The position numbers were made by a program, and so were the translations under genes. The notes below the pieces were generated by a model. That model saw only the letters and a program-made list of their open reading frames with translations. It was not told the DNA's origin and did no database searches. Below are positions 1-13,707 of a stretch of 64,000 nucleotides of DNA, one piece after another. This stretch comes from Datnioides undecimradiatus (lineage: Eukaryota > Chordata > Actinopteri > Lobotiformes > Datnioididae). Location of the stretch: contig WARS01000048.1 of the NCBI GenBank assembly GCA_008933995.1, positions 6,110,938 through 6,174,937 on the forward strand. The letters are read 5' to 3'. Every line of letters begins with the position of its first letter. The first letter of the stretch is position 1.

Positions 1-1084
1 GCGGTTACATCAGGGGAACATTCCTCTGCATTTTCCGGCTGATGTAAACTACAAAAAGACTAATCAGAAACCACACCAGAACCAGAATTCACTTCTCAAT
101 CTCTTTTTAGGAATCTCTTCCCCAAGTGGAAATCATAATTCTGCTGTCTTTCTCTCTCTCTACCTGTCTTGTCTTACTCCAGTAATCCTCGTCTGGTGCT
201 CTGTCAGGTTATACTTTATTTGGGAGCAAAAGTCTTACTTATCCCTTTATCTGATGTCTAATTTATGAGCCTCAGAAGCAGCATCTTACAAAAATGCAGG
301 CACACACCTAATTCTTCCTCTCTCTGACTGTAAAGTAAAGCAAATTAAAGTCACATGACCTTTAACCTTCCAGGTGAGCCATTTGCTCCTCTGGGAACCT
401 GGGTTTAAAATTCATAAATAGTCAGAAAAAGACTTCAGATAGTTGTGCTGTTCTTATAAATGGTTTTAGGAGACTTCTGGGGGGAAAAGCAAATTTTGTT
501 TTGCCTCCAACAACTGCACTGCAGTTTTTTCTATCATATTGTTAGCGGCTGACATAATTATGGGGCATCGCATTCAAACTTTAAAACCAGGGGTGAACTT
601 TCAGACCTCAAAGAGTTCTTGTGGTGCAGCTCAGGAATGGATGGCGAGAATCTTAAACAGCTCTGCTCACTGACAAATCTACACGGATATGAATCCATCC
701 CTGCACACACACACTTTCCATCATCATTGGCTACCGTTTTAGAATCTGAATATCAGCCCAAGACTGATGACTTATAACAAGATGATTGTCGACTATTCAC
801 AGCATATTCAGCTGAAGCCTTCCACATTTTTGTGATAGTCTCTCAGATTTACTGAAGCACAAACAGTGGTCAGATGTGACTTAGCTGTAAAATGACGGGT
901 TAATGGATTCCATTTTTTTCTTTTTTATGCTGGCAGGAAGGCATTTTGCAAAAAGGAGTGTAATGCTGCGTTAAATGTTGAGATCAACAGTTGGAAATTG
1001 TGAGAGGTATGCTTATTTGCTTTCGTGCAGATTAATGATGAAGCCAAGAGCTGGTCATCTTAGTGTAAAACAAAGACCCTAGAC

Positions 1085-1325
1085 AGATAGAAACAGTTAG
1101 CCTGGCTCTCACCAAAAGCTGTGCAAGTTATGATGTGAGATTTAGTGAGCTGTAGGGGAGTAAGTAGCAGACTTTTGTTTCCCTTGGACAGAGCCAGGCT
1201 AGCAGTTTCCCCCTGTTTTCAGTGTTTGTGCTAAGCTAAGCTAACAGTCTCTGGGCTCTAGCCTCTGATTTAGATTACAGATATCACAGTGATATTGATC
1301 GCTAATCTCACAACAAAATGTGTTT
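1085..1325. repeat. Teleost interspersed repeat (SINE/MITE-like)
   Basis: The stretch contains the phrase about tumbling 'gctaagctaagctaac' after 'agtttccccctgttttcagt', which I recognise from a very common short repeat in percomorph genomes. It has no coding potential. Boundaries are approximate, and I have not identified target-site duplications. Confidence 0.5.
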
Positions 1326-1644
1326 ATTTCTCATAATGTTGAACTTTTTCATTTACAAAACACAAACTATTGAGACTTAAACAATCACCACAACATGAAT
1401 GCTACAACAGCATGGATTACTTATCACAGAATATAAAAATCATACAGACTGTGGTCTTTGTTTCATGTAAATAAAAATAGGGAATAATCGCACATCTTGA
1501 TGTATGTATGGCTACTTCAGAACAAGCTCACGGGTCTGTTCATCCTCACTGCTTTGGTGCAATCTCTCTCATATGTTGGCCCCTGTGGTGGTTGTGACTG
1601 CTGTGTCTCCTCCTGACAGCTGTGGTCTGGCTCTCTGTTTCTAG

Positions 1645-1969
1645 TCCACGTAAAGGGGTTGAAACCCACAGTCGGCCCAACCCCACATCCTCCTGTTTCA
1701 CCGTGAGTTAGATCCAAAACAAGCCCTGTGGCTTTTCAACAGAATTTACAAGGTTTTGGGTTTTTTTTTTCATTCTCCCTCTGTTTTATGTGCTCCCTGT
1801 CTCTCCTTCTCCACCTCCTCAGGCCAGCTGGGTCAAAGCTCCCATTGTGATCGACCGACCGAGCAAGCAGAGGAAATCTAAACAGGCTGAGACTGCAAAG
1901 CCATCCAGCTGGACAGCAGCCTGGTGGACACTGCCAGCACACTCAACAGATAAAGATAATATTTATTGA
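1645..1969 (+). other. Doubtful terminal exon pair of a plus-strand gene
   Basis: Two open segments with plausible splice signals and matching phase are visible. The first is 1645-1702, preceded by a tttctag acceptor and followed by gtgagt. The second is 1823-1969, preceded by a long pyrimidine tract ending in cag and closing with TGA at 1967-1969. Joined, they read into a basic tail containing KAPIVIDRPSKQRKSK. I recognise no family and found no further upstream exon in the window, so this may be chance. If real, it is the 3' end of a gene running toward il2rb. Confidence 0.2.
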
Positions 1970-2579
1970 ATCAGGGCATAGATACTGAATGCAGAATGAT
2001 TAAGATGCTACTTATTTTTCTTTTTTGGACAGATAAGACAACATCAATTGAACAGACCCAAGTGAGGGAAGATTTGTTCAGTTTTCTAATGTCACCTAGT
2101 GGCAGAATGAACATAGTGCACCAAAGACACTTGAGTCTACCGCAATGCTCAGTCATTTTTCATTGTGCCATTTTTCCTGATATGATCTCCTTATCCCTTT
2201 TTTTTAACATGCATGTCATTATTTAATACAGATTGTTAATGATTTGTGTTTCCCTTTCCTTTTAAGTTTCATTGTGTTGTACATTGTTCTGTACAAGCAA
2301 GAACAAAACAGTGACAGTCTGAAGGTGAAACATGAGATAACAGTTGGTCAAAATAACCACATTTTAGAGTAAATACCAAAACAATTATTAAAAATACAAC
2401 ATGAGCAATGGTTTAAAGTAATCCGTTATGTAAAGTTTGATTTGAACCCAGTGTTGTGTTTGAGCCACATACACATTAATACATGAATAATGTGAATTTG
2501 TGTGGGTAGTGCAAATTTTACTTTACAGCTGCATAATTTCACGATAAAGGGCCAGTGAAATATGTTCTGAGTAATAACA

Positions 2580-2720
2580 TTAAGATTAAGATTAAGAAAC
2601 CTTTAGTGTCCCACAATGGGGAAATTGAATAACACACTGAGAAAAGTACACAAAAGTGCTCTCATTGTCACAAATATCACCCCTTCGTTGTGTAATTCAG
2701 TGAAGTGGCTTGACATCATT
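2580..2720. repeat. Fragment of a common fish repeat tail
   Basis: A (ATTAAG)n run is followed by a TTTAGTGTCCCACAATGGGG-like block, typical of a widespread teleost retroelement tail. A shorter relative occurs at about 9121-9160, inside an il2rb intron. Confidence 0.45.
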
Positions 2721-2983
2721 TTTGGTATGATGTGGAACAGGTTGAGCTGTTGAGAAATGGAAAGTCGAGATGGAGATGAGCTGATGAAAAGCAACATCTT
2801 GTGTGGTTTCGCACTGACATGGCTAAATATTGTAAATTCTCTGCAAGGTGAACGGATGTCGCTAGTTGTGTCAGAGTTAAATGTCAAACCGCACTCTAAT
2901 ACACACGCTCACTCTCACACACACCACCAGGACCACCTGACAGGACAAGTAAACACTCAAAACTACACACAAACACACACCCA

Positions 2984-2985
2984 CA

Positions 2986-3022
<37 letters not shown>
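2984..3022. repeat. (AC)n microsatellite
   Basis: Nearly uninterrupted AC dinucleotide repeat inside a broader AC-rich stretch from about 2900 to 3045. Confidence 0.95.
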
Positions 3023-3024
<2 letters not shown>

Positions 3025-4565
3025 GCATAACTCACACACACATATAACTCAGGCTGTCTCTGACACTCTCTTGTATGTCAGCTTACATGCCCACCCCTCA
3101 GCCTTCACGCCACAACAACACAGGAAGTTAAAGGGTTGACCCATTTCTACCAGAAGTTTTATTTTGTTTGGTCTCAGATGTCACTGAGTGCAGTGGAAAT
3201 ATACTGTGCATGTAGAGCTGCAACGTTTATCATCAAACCTCTATGATTCATGTACAATGGCAGTCTGGTTATTGTCACACAAAATCAAACATGCCTGTAC
3301 ACAATATACTTTATGTTGGATTGTAAACAAATGCAGCTACGCTGAAGGATGGATGAGCTGTTTCTCAAATACTGACTTTATGATTACAGGTACTGATTTG
3401 ATTCTTTAAACAGTGTGAACTAATTTATAGGTGGACAAAGAAAGAGACTGACTAACAAACACACCTGCTGCCTTGCTCAGCTACTACTTATCAGTGTAGA
3501 ATGAAATCAGCAGCTTTAACAACGAAGCATTGCTGTAAAGCTGGTCAGTTTTACACCCTTAAACAATCTTCTGAGATTGTGCACATCTGCTACAATGTCT
3601 CCTCATTATTCAACCCAAAAGCAACACTCACATGTTCTTTGTTCAAGGTAATTTTATTGCTTTTTATGCAATAGTAACACATTCAAATCATGTTTCACTG
3701 CCTGCAAAATCACACATCCGCCTGCAGGACCAATGGATTTTTGTGATATTTCCGTGATATCAGTCGTTTTAAGAAGCTCTCATGGCACGTGTCTTTGTAA
3801 GATTTAGGTTAGGCTAATAAAAAGTAAACTCCAATAATAATAATGTCTGCTTTAATGCTTTGCTTTGCAATGCTATTTGTTTTGCACACTGATGCAATTA
3901 TAGCCCATGGAAACAACAAAAAAGAAAAACCTGACTTTACACAACCATCAATGAGGTATCAAACATTATTCTACACCTAAGTTATGTTTGCTGCTACATA
4001 AATGAAGGAGAATTATGTATTTCTACACTTGATTCAATGACTATGTGTGCAGTGTTATAGGGCTCACTCCTCTGGATGTAGTAGTACAGAGTTAACTGCA
4101 GCTCTATGAAGCATTTTGCTCATTATTTTGGATTTCCAGCCCTCAACTTTACTGTTTTGGTTCACTCTTACCGCTCTTGTTAACCCTCTGTACACTGGCT
4201 GTTCAGGGCCAAAGGTTATAGTTAATCATGGAGCATTTAGCAGCTAAAGTGGCATTTGTCCCTGTCGAGAGCTGGCGGAGACCATAAACAGAGCAAAAAA
4301 GAGAATGACTATTGGACTTACATTCATCAACTGGGCAGACACACAACTCAAAATAAACTTCAGTACAGAAACTTTTCAAAAATTAGGTTTAAAACAAAAT
4401 AAAAATCCTGGGATTTAACAAAAAATACATTTTTTTTCTTAGTTAAATCTAAAGAGATGCCAGCATCCACAATCAGATTAGAATAAACAGTCACGCTGCT
4501 TTTGATGTAAACATGTTAAATGTAAAATATTGGTATGGGGATTTTTCCAGATACTTGACAACTTT

Positions 4566-7500
4566 TCAGATGGATTTGTTGCTGAATGTCGTCTGTAGCT
4601 CTTTGAGGGTCAGATAACCAGTTTTACTGGGCTCCACAGGCATGGATGAAGACCTGCACATGGCACCGGCCATCGGCCAGGCTGTATAGCTGCCATTTGC
4701 CGGTGCCACAGCTGTATCCTCCTGTTGACTATCAGATGATACCTGGGTTAGACTGGGAGCATTAGCAGTGGGTGGAAGGGAGGAGGGGGGGCACATTCGG
4801 GAAGGAAGATAGAGAGGGAGGATAAGGAGAGGAGTTGTCTGGCAATTATCCAACACCTCTTCCTCTTCGACACCGGCAACCATCTTATCCTCCTTGTCCT
4901 CTTCATCTTCTTTCCCAATTCCAAAGCCAGAGTCTGGGCTCTGTGGCTCTCTCCTCAGGCTCTCGTAGGTTGGAGAGGTGATGATGGAGGGCCAGAGGGA
5001 GAGGTGAAGGTTCTGGCTGTTGTGCAGATTGTGGACATCATCTCGATAGGTAAAGTAGGCAGGATTGGGGTCAGCTCGAGCTGAGCCGCCGGAGGAACTG
5101 GACAAGAAATAGCCCATGTTGGAGAAGCTGGAGGAAGAAGACGAGGAGGAATTGTCAGCGACCCCGCTGGTATCCAAGCCAACTGAGGGGTAGCTGTTGA
5201 AGTGAAACAGGGCTATACTGGATCTGGAGGAGGGAGAGGTGGAGGGCACTACTTTGGAGCTTTCACACAACTCAACCGGGGAAATGTGATCGCATGGCTG
5301 AGCCGTGAAGAACGATTCAGAAGCTGACAGAGGATTCAGCCATGTCTGAGACAAAAAGAGAGAAATATTTAGAGTCACGAATGTCCTTATTGAGTGTTTT
5401 TGAGTGAGAGCAAATGTTGACTGACAAACCACAGCAAAACTGATTTTTCTAATCTGGGACAGACTGTGGCTGCAACGCTGTCCTTTTTACTGGTAAAATG
5501 TAGTGAGCGGGGAGTGACTCTGCAGCACTACTTATTCACCTGAACTGAAAATAGGTAAGGAGGTCATGCAGTGGCTGCGAGACCTCTGACAGCAAAGACT
5601 TTGCCTTTTTTAGTGCTCAGCTGTCCTGGCTGCAGAGGAATTATTGCCCACTGAGGATAACAGTAATATTGCATTTTCAGAGTATGCACACAAGGTATTC
5701 TTTAAAATGAGTGGCCAAATTGAAGCTGCAGAGGCCGAGATATCCTAACCATAATGACATTACAGACAACGTCCCAGAAGACAATGTGCAAGCTTTTTAC
5801 GGACTGAGTAATACTGCTCAAGACAAGTAACCTGACCTTTGGGTATAGAATTGGGTTACCAGGGGAAAAACAAAACAAAGAAAAACAGAGGAAGACGAGA
5901 TTTATGAATGCAGATGATTTATGAATGTTTGTTTTTTTGTGAGAATTTGATTTTAGTGTATTAAATATATTTACTCATGTACTGTATTTAAGTGTGATTG
6001 TTTTGAGGTACTTTAAAATCATCGATTCGTGACAGCTGTGGTTACTTGCCGAATACAAAACAGACAAGACTTTAATTTTGTAATTCATTTTTGGAAAAAC
6101 ATGACTTTTCATTCTAATGTAGTACGTTACAGTCTTGGATTAATCTCAATACACTGGAACATTTGTAACAGTTTACCAGACCTGCAGTATGTATGACTTA
6201 GCCAAGAGTAATGAGAACCAAACACTGAACCCTGGGATACTCCAGTTGGAGGAGGAGCAACATACTTGCAGTATGCGTTTATTACAATTATTAGGTTGTG
6301 AATCTCATAATACCTGAGAGTCAGTTTTTGCTAATGTTAGCAGCTCACGCATTGATAGGACATAGGACAGCTGCTGTACTGTTAGAGACTCAATCATGAC
6401 GCCACATGATAAGGGCTTTTTAATCCACCTACTAGAATAAAGCAACAGTAAACACATCATCACACTTGAATGTTATGTTACCGGTTTGTATAAATATTGT
6501 TTAGTGGTTGAAGCACACATGTTCTGTGCGGTGGGACACAGTTTTAAAAGGGAGAACATTTCTTTTTACCTTTAGATTTCCTCCATGGACAGAGTGTAGA
6601 GATTGGAAGTATTTTGAAGGGTTTGGTACTGGCTTCTTTTTGCGGACCCTGAAACAGCAAAATGGACACAATAGATTAGACACAGACACACACACACATA
6701 CACATACACACATGCAAACAAACACGCATTAGCCAACATTGTACTCACCCCCTCCTCATGCATCTCCTGCAAATGACCAGTGTGAAGGCAAGGATGAGAC
6801 CAAAGCTGAACACCACTCCCCGGATGACAATGGACGTCTTATTCAGAAGCCACTCTGAAAATGAGAGCTAATATTACAATGTGTAAAAATGCATGCGCAC
6901 ACATTAAATGATTGGATATTTTAGCTCTCCATCTGATTCAAATCAAGTGGGTTATATATTGTTGATCCTAATGAACATCCACAGTTAGTTTCCATGCAAA
7001 CAACCCACAAATGCTTGGAAAAGTGTTGTCACCTTGATCCTGTGATGGTGCCTCCGTGCCTGTTGCTCCCACCCAGGATGCTGCTGGACTCCAGTCGCTC
7101 CAGTGGCTATTAGGCCAATTAGTAGGATAGACTCTCACCCTGACCTGGTGGTGTCCCTTTAGTTTCCTAGACAGTAATTTCAGCTGTAATTCACCAGTGT
7201 ACAGTGACACGGCCTCCTGATAAAAGATGAACAAATATATTCCACAGAATATCAAAATCAGAATCACAAAATATTTGTCAAAGTGATTCAAATCCTCATA
7301 AAGCAGCATTGGTACTGGTGCATTTTCAGTTTTAATGAAATATGTGTGAAACCTCATTTGCTGTGACCAGAGAACTTTTAGAAGCGGACGTGAGATATAT
7401 ATATGTATATCACACATTTGTAACATGCTGATATTAGCAGTGCATTATATCCCTATTTGTAACCTTTAAAAATCCCTATGAAAGTGACAGTTTGTTTGAG

Positions 7501-9631
7501 GGGATATAAGTTTGCCAGATAATGCCAAAAAGCTTTCATAGCACGCAGTGTTTGGGGGTGGTTAAATAATTAACAAGTAAGGAATGTAGTATAAAGAAAA
7601 AAAAAATTGTCATCCTCTTAAAATAATGTCCTATGTCATATTTTCAAGTTTTTTTTAAAAAATAGAAAAAACTTCACAAAATATTGAGTATATGATATTT
7701 ATTAATCAAAAACTATTTTTGCTGAAAAATGACTTAGGCCATTATTTTAAAAAGGTGACGATATGCAAGTGGTATGGTTACCTTGTGAAGCAACTGGATT
7801 TGCTGCGATCGCATGATCATGCAAGAATCTATGTTTCCAGTTTTGACAACTGTGAAGGTTAACCACACTGGTTCGGACCAATTAGCATCCTATGAGGGAT
7901 GACTGGCAGTTCAGGCATTGTTTAACTTTAAGCTTTACCTGGACAACCAGCACAGCTGAAGACTCTTAGTCTTCTTATTGTATGCCGATGATCTACTATT
8001 ATGGGCATACAGATACATGGTTTGAAAAAGAGTGTTGGATCCTTCAATCCATTTTCTGTAACCGCTTCATCCCTTTCGGGGTCATGGGGGAGCTGGAGCC
8101 CATCCCAGCAGTCATGGGGCGGAAGGCAGGGTCCACCCAGGATAGGTGGCCAGCCTGTTGCTGGGCTGACGCATAGAGTCAGACAAACTCATACACAATC
8201 ACATTAGACTTCCCAATCCACCTAACATACATGTTTTTGGGTGGTGGGAGGAAGCTGGAATACCCGTAGGGAACCCACACGGACACAGAGTGTCACAGAG
8301 TGAATTATTTATAAAATATATATTTTATGCATGCAGGCACTCACCCTCCATGTCTGTGTTTTCTCTTTGATATGAACCTCGAAGTCAAAGGCTGTGATGA
8401 AGATGGAGATAGGACTGCCTGCAGTCCATGATATCCAGGTGTCATTGACGGCGCTGCTGATGTTGAGAACACTTGGAGGATGCATTTTGACTGCACCACA
8501 CACACACACACACACACACAAATAAAAGGAAAATGAATAAGTGAATAAGAACATATGTATTTGATGTATTTTATATCCAGGCATGTGTGCAAAAAGATAA
8601 TGGATGACTGAGGAAGTAAAATCCACTCACTGTGACGGGATGGCTTATAGTTTGTGAGGTTCTCCATCACTGTGCCATTACACACCATGCTGATATAGGG
8701 TAAGTCTTTAAAAGGGTTGAATGCCTGGGGTACCCATAAGACAATACGTTAGAATTTGTAGTCCTGGCCCTTAACTTAAGTCAACAGTATTGACTTAACT
8801 CTAAGTCAATACTGTGGTTTATTGTTATTGATTTATTTTTTTATTTCAGTGTTGAAGACTAATACAGAGAAATCCTCAAGATGCTTACATATTCGACATA
8901 CAACATATGGATTACTTACTTACCTCCTTTTCAAAGACAAAACTGCAGCTGTGAGTAGAGTCTTCGTTTTGTTTCAACTGGCAGGTTCGACTAAGTAAAA
9001 AACAAAGGACATAACCTCATAAACGTCTTGTACAAAGCCTAAAACGATATAATCTTTGTTTATCTTCCTGGAATCTCCAAGAAAATGGAGCCTGATATTT
9101 TGGCAAGCAGTAACATATTTAAAGATTAAGATTAAGGATTCCTTTATTAATCCCACACCGGAGAACATCTTACATCATTTGGCTGGGAATTCTCTCGCTG
9201 TTCTTAAAGATCCAGGTTTTCTTCAAACCAGAGATCCAACAGTCATCACCATGAGCACTCAGAGAGGCGTTCCATGTACAGCTGACATTTCTGACAAAGT
9301 CATTTACGCAGGACAGTCCTTGACAGAGTGACAGAGACACAAGAGACAGAAAGAGAGAGCTATTAGGTTAAACTTTGATCAGTTATGTAATCTTCACTTC
9401 ACTTCAAAAAGAAATAACAAATGCACTAAAAAACAAAATGAAAAAGCTCGAACAAAGAAAACATTTCAATAAAGAGTTATTATTTTCTATCCCTTGCGCT
9501 TAACATACAGTCCCACAGACACTATTTCACTTATTAACATACTCAATAATACCTCTCAAGCCTTTGTGCGAGTGGGCTGCATTCACTGAAAGCAGAACCA
9601 TAAGGATGTTCAAGGACCACAGGATCTCCAT
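4566..9631 (-). CDS. il2rb: Interleukin-2 receptor subunit beta
   Basis: This is a type I cytokine receptor chain that binds IL-2/IL-15-type ligands at the plasma membrane and signals through JAK/STAT. Nine coding exons join in phase: 9553-9631, 9174-9318, 8924-8990, 8631-8724, 8345-8490, 7033-7216, 6749-6854, 6570-6648 and 4566-5345. They give 559 aa (human 551). Visible parts are a signal peptide (1-20), paired cysteines in the first fibronectin-like domain, WSDWS at 216-220, a membrane helix at about 247-267, and Box 1 with PVPNPSKYF at 280-288. The acidic, serine-rich tail carries AYFTY and, near the C-terminus, GYLTLKELQ. That last motif resembles the human AYLSLQEL STAT5-docking site. 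The start is the ATG at 9631, directly before the hydrophobic leader. Box 1, the HGGNLK block and the tail favour IL2RB over IL21R. Confidence 0.93.
8041..8290 (+). repeat. Ubiquitous teleost repeat in an il2rb intron
   Basis: The block starts with 'atccattttctgtaaccgct' and contains 'ggagctggagcccatcccag' and 'ggtgggaggaagctgg'. These are hallmark phrases of a repeat present in thousands of copies in fish genomes. It lies between the exons at 7033-7216 and 8345-8490. Confidence 0.75.
8495..8521. repeat. (CA)n microsatellite
   Basis: The dinucleotide run starts a few bases upstream (in minus-strand sense) of the acceptor of the il2rb exon 8345-8490. On that strand it forms a GT run directly before the splice site. 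Confidence 0.9.
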
Positions 9632-9650
9632 GACGGTGACCACAATGTAA
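9632..9650 (-). other. il2rb: il2rb 5' UTR part of first coding exon
   Basis: An acceptor (tttacag on the minus strand) ends at 9651, so the ATG exon begins at 9650. This implies an upstream non-coding exon. A GAG|gtactg donor on the minus strand near 10438 is the best candidate for its 3' end. Confidence 0.5.
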
Positions 9651-10595
9651 CTGTAAACAGAGAGGATCAATACAATAACTATTAGTGATAAACACATTTA
9701 CCATAACTTAAAAAATTTTAAAAAATACATTTTTTTTAACTTAGAACATTTTTCCCCACTCAGACAAACAAGTTTCTACCTCTTTATGAGCATGTTATTT
9801 TTTTATGACTCATTTCTGAAAGCCAGTCCCTGTCAGAGCTTTTAATAGTAAGAAAGCAACTGTGGGTCCTTCACTGAGCAAACACTCATCCTGAGAAGGC
9901 AGCAGCGAGCAGTTATGAGTGAAACTTGATTGAAAGCGCTGGCACCTGTGCTGGTGCTGCAGAGAGACTGTGTAAGAAAATGATCAAGTGCCTTTCGTTA
10001 TTCAGTTTAATATGGATGAATGCATGTTTAAACTCTGTGAAACAACAGGCTTTTCATTAAAAAAAACACAAAACAAAGCAAAATAAAACAGGTGGCCCGA
10101 TATTTTTAATAAAATCACGGTCTGTCACCAGTTTGAGTCATCGGGTTTTGGACTATGACAAAAAGTGCAGATCACCGTGATTGATGTGCAAGTTTTATGC
10201 ATGTGTTATCATGATGGCACATCATGTTAAACTGACAAATCCTCTTGTTCTAATAATACAAATTTATGATATAATCAAAATAATGCAGCAGTCAGTCAAA
10301 AAAGCAGGTGTAAAAACATGCAAAAAAATTTAAAATAAATAAAACATTTAAATTAAAAGACTTAAATACATAGATTCAAGCTTTTAATGTAGGTATTTTA
10401 TAACATCATCAGTAAAAAAAAAAAAAGTGATACAGTACCTCATCAGTGTTGGTCACTGTGTTTAGCGGGGGCTCTCTGAGAGGAAGCACATTGTTGTCCC
10501 CTGTGCTGGACTGACAAGTTTAGAAGATTTCCTTTTCTTCCGTCTCCTTTTGTCCGTCTTTCTGTCTGCTCACACATTTCTTCATTTCACATTTC

Positions 10596-10634
<39 letters not shown>

Positions 10635-13144
10635 CTCTCTCTCCTCATTCTCACCTCTCTCTCTTCTTTTAAGTGCCCAGTGACATTTTCCACTTGCAAC
10701 CACAGCCAGCCAGTGGCTGGGGCTTACAGGAAGCCTCATAAGGCTGTGTATGACAGTGAGAGAGGATGGGCCCGGGTAGGGAGGAAGAGGAGGAGGAGGG
10801 AGGTGGAGGTTCAGTGAAGCACCTCCTCCTGCTCACCAGTAGCAGCTACCTGGACCTCGTCACAGCTTCTAAAATAATTGCACTGAAAACAAGAAATACA
10901 AAGCACACCGCATCCGGTTTCAATTGCAATGTAAAGTGGGTTGTATAAAGAGAAACTCGCACGTTTGTCCTATGAAGTGGTTTGTCAAAGAAACGCATCT
11001 TTAAATGAAGATTCAAAGGATTTAAAGAGGGTAAAGCCACCAGATTTAGAGTCAAGTGGGGGTTATTTTAGATGTAAATAGACACATGCACACACAGAAC
11101 GGAGTTGTACAGCATCAAACCACTGCTGTTATAGCCGCAACCACTGCAGATGCATATTTTTACTAACCTGTATACAGGGAGAGGAAAGGAGGCTGCCAGT
11201 AAAAGCAGTAGCCTGCTCCTCGCTCAAAGGTCACACAACTCTTCATTTCAGGAGCAGCAGACCTCGAGAGATTTCCTCTGTTAGTTGGTTTGTCCACTGA
11301 CATCTGTTCCCTTACTTTGTCACACGCCTTGCCATGAGAGGAGACGAATATACTTCAGGTACTGCATAAAACAAGGTGCTGCATAAGACCGACAGAGATG
11401 TGTTGCAGATGGAGAGATGGATGCAGATTACATTAGAACACGGCGAGCCAAAAATTGAGTGCATTAACTGTGGCACAGTGAAGACAGTACGTAAGATCAG
11501 TTCATCTCAGTCTTAAAAGTTCAATCTGGGGCCATTGTGCAACACTCATCCAGACTATACATATAGGCCTGCAAACCACAAAGCATCCACGCATACAACT
11601 GTTGCAACACATTATGCTTGAACTTAGCAGGTTTGGATGTGTACGTGGGTTCAGGCCTGCAGTAGGCCAGAGAGTGATCTGATGCACCCCCTCCAACACC
11701 ACACGCCCACCAATTCCTGTAGTAACTAAGCTGTCAGCAGCAGCTAGCAGTGGTAACAGAAGAAGGGCAGCAACAAGGGCAGGGGAGGGCAGAAGTGTGC
11801 GGAAGAGGTGCAGGAGGTAGACGAGCGCACAGCTCCCCCCGAAAGGTCAAAGTCCGCTGCGCCTGAGGCGGGAAGCTGCAGATTAGACCATAGTGATGTT
11901 TGTGCTCAGAAGACTGTAAACAGACCACAAAAACAAGTGGGGGGGTGTTTGCTCACTAGGGAGGAGGTGAGAACAGCATCAAGGGAGAGTGCACACACAC
12001 ACACACAAACACACACTGCGAAGCCATTCTATTAAAAAAACTTGATGCAAGTCTTAGTCAGAGGAATCATCACAGCTAATTAATAAAAAAAGCTAAACAA
12101 TAATTGAAGACAACTAACCGACACCACATCTGCCTTTTTCTACTTAATGCTGCTCATTGACTCATCTCATGGAGAAGTCAAACGCTAAATTATACACAAT
12201 TCCTTTGAGCAGGGGCCAGAGTTGACTAAGCTGGTGCAGCAGGCTGCATACGAAGCTGCTATGATACACGTACAGTCCAGATACTTCACACAAGAGTCCT
12301 CGGCTCTATGCTAGCAGCTCTGTGAGGCTGCACTTGTGGTTGCACTGTGGCGTCTTCATCTAAATGCAGGCTAACTGTGCTCATGATTGATTTGATGTTT
12401 ACATTGCTGACCGTTTTTGTTTAGCGCCTTGGAGTTGAGCATGCTAACATTATGTAACAACCGCAAGTCGTTACACTCATAAATGGCTATATATACATCA
12501 GTGCCGACTGAATACCTCAGCTGGGGTTAATCTGAGCAGTTTATTGTGCGCTTTGAGTTTATTGTCATCTTCCAACAGCCAGCCTGTATAGTAAAGCACC
12601 CATCAGATCACCTCTACAGATCGTCTCTACAGGCCTGACTTGATAGGAAAGGCGGCAGGTGGTGACAAAAAGCAAGTTTCAGTGGTTTCTGTTGAAACCA
12701 CCTCCGTTCTGCCGCCCTTACACATCACACTGGGACACAAATAACCCTTTCAGCTGCTCAAGTCAAGTGTTAGTGATCATTACTTTTGGAAATTTTAGAT
12801 GGCACTCATGGAGAAGAATGGATCCATTAAAATGCTAAATGAAGTTTATCTCTCTCACACATTTAACATGTAATATTATTGCTAATGTGCCGTAAAAACA
12901 AGTGTTCACAGTTTGATTCGAGCCCAACCGATATTACAGTTTTGGGGTTTTTTTAAATTTAGCCACTAACTAAAATGTTAGTGGTTAAATATATTTTTGA
13001 CCTACACCTGGGTTGCTTTTTGTTATGCAGCAAGCTTACGCCACACATGGTTTCAAATCACACTTTTATTTTAGCATTTCCAAAGAAACACAAAGGTGTG
13101 AATCACAAAGACGACGTCGTGACGTTGGGGCAGGAAGCAGGACC
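9651..13144. other. il2rb upstream region, no coding exon seen
   Basis: It holds the candidate il2rb non-coding first exon (minus strand, about 10439-10510), the CT microsatellite and short AC runs near 11990-12015. I see no convincing coding exon on either strand; the open frames are short and lack splice context. Confidence 0.5.
10600..10645. repeat. (CT)n microsatellite
   Basis: A pyrimidine-rich CT repeat lies about 1 kb upstream of the il2rb coding start, just beyond the candidate non-coding first exon. On the transcribed strand it reads as GA repeats, a common feature near promoters. No function is shown. Confidence 0.9.
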
Positions 13145-13661
13145 TCATTTTACATTGCCCTTTTTTTCTATTTCAGTCAGCTTTTTGTTGAGCTTCTGGT
13201 TCATGATGTTTCTCTCAGTCCACTGGACTGCAGGAGAGCCACCAATGGGCATGTTATGAAGAGTGAGGAATAAAAGAAATACATCAGAACAAACAGACCA
13301 GAACATTTGCAAAGTAATAGAGAATGACAGAGGAAAGAGAGTACCTACCCATTTCATCTGTCCTGTGGCCGTACCAGAGATGGGGGTCAGCGGGCCAGGC
13401 GGTCAAAGGGTGGCTGACGTAGGAGTCCCTGCTGAGGGATCTCCATGTTAGAGGAGCGCCTAGATGCAGAGGGTTTAGTGGGTTGGATTAAAGGTGGTGT
13501 ACAAAAGAAAAGGTGCAACCAACCAATTGACAGATATGTTAACAATAAAGTAAGGCTCTGGAGCTTAAGTTGTGCTTAACTTGTACATCTAAGAGTTATT
13601 TATATCTACCGGTATCTATCTATCTATCTATCTATATATATATATATATGTCTCTTATACA

Positions 13662-13707
<46 letters not shown>

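Larger units (their letters stand above)
1..4565. other. Non-coding region downstream of il2rb
   Basis: Apart from the repeats and the doubtful exon pair listed separately, I see no supported gene. The distal part (about 3650-4565) is probably the 3' UTR of il2rb. On the minus strand an AATAAA lies at 3653-3658, about 900 bases past the stop codon, and no closer canonical signal is evident. Confidence 0.5.

Noticed and set aside
2757-3047. Open frame ending in a Thr-His repeat
   Set aside because: Translation of the AC microsatellite; no gene context.
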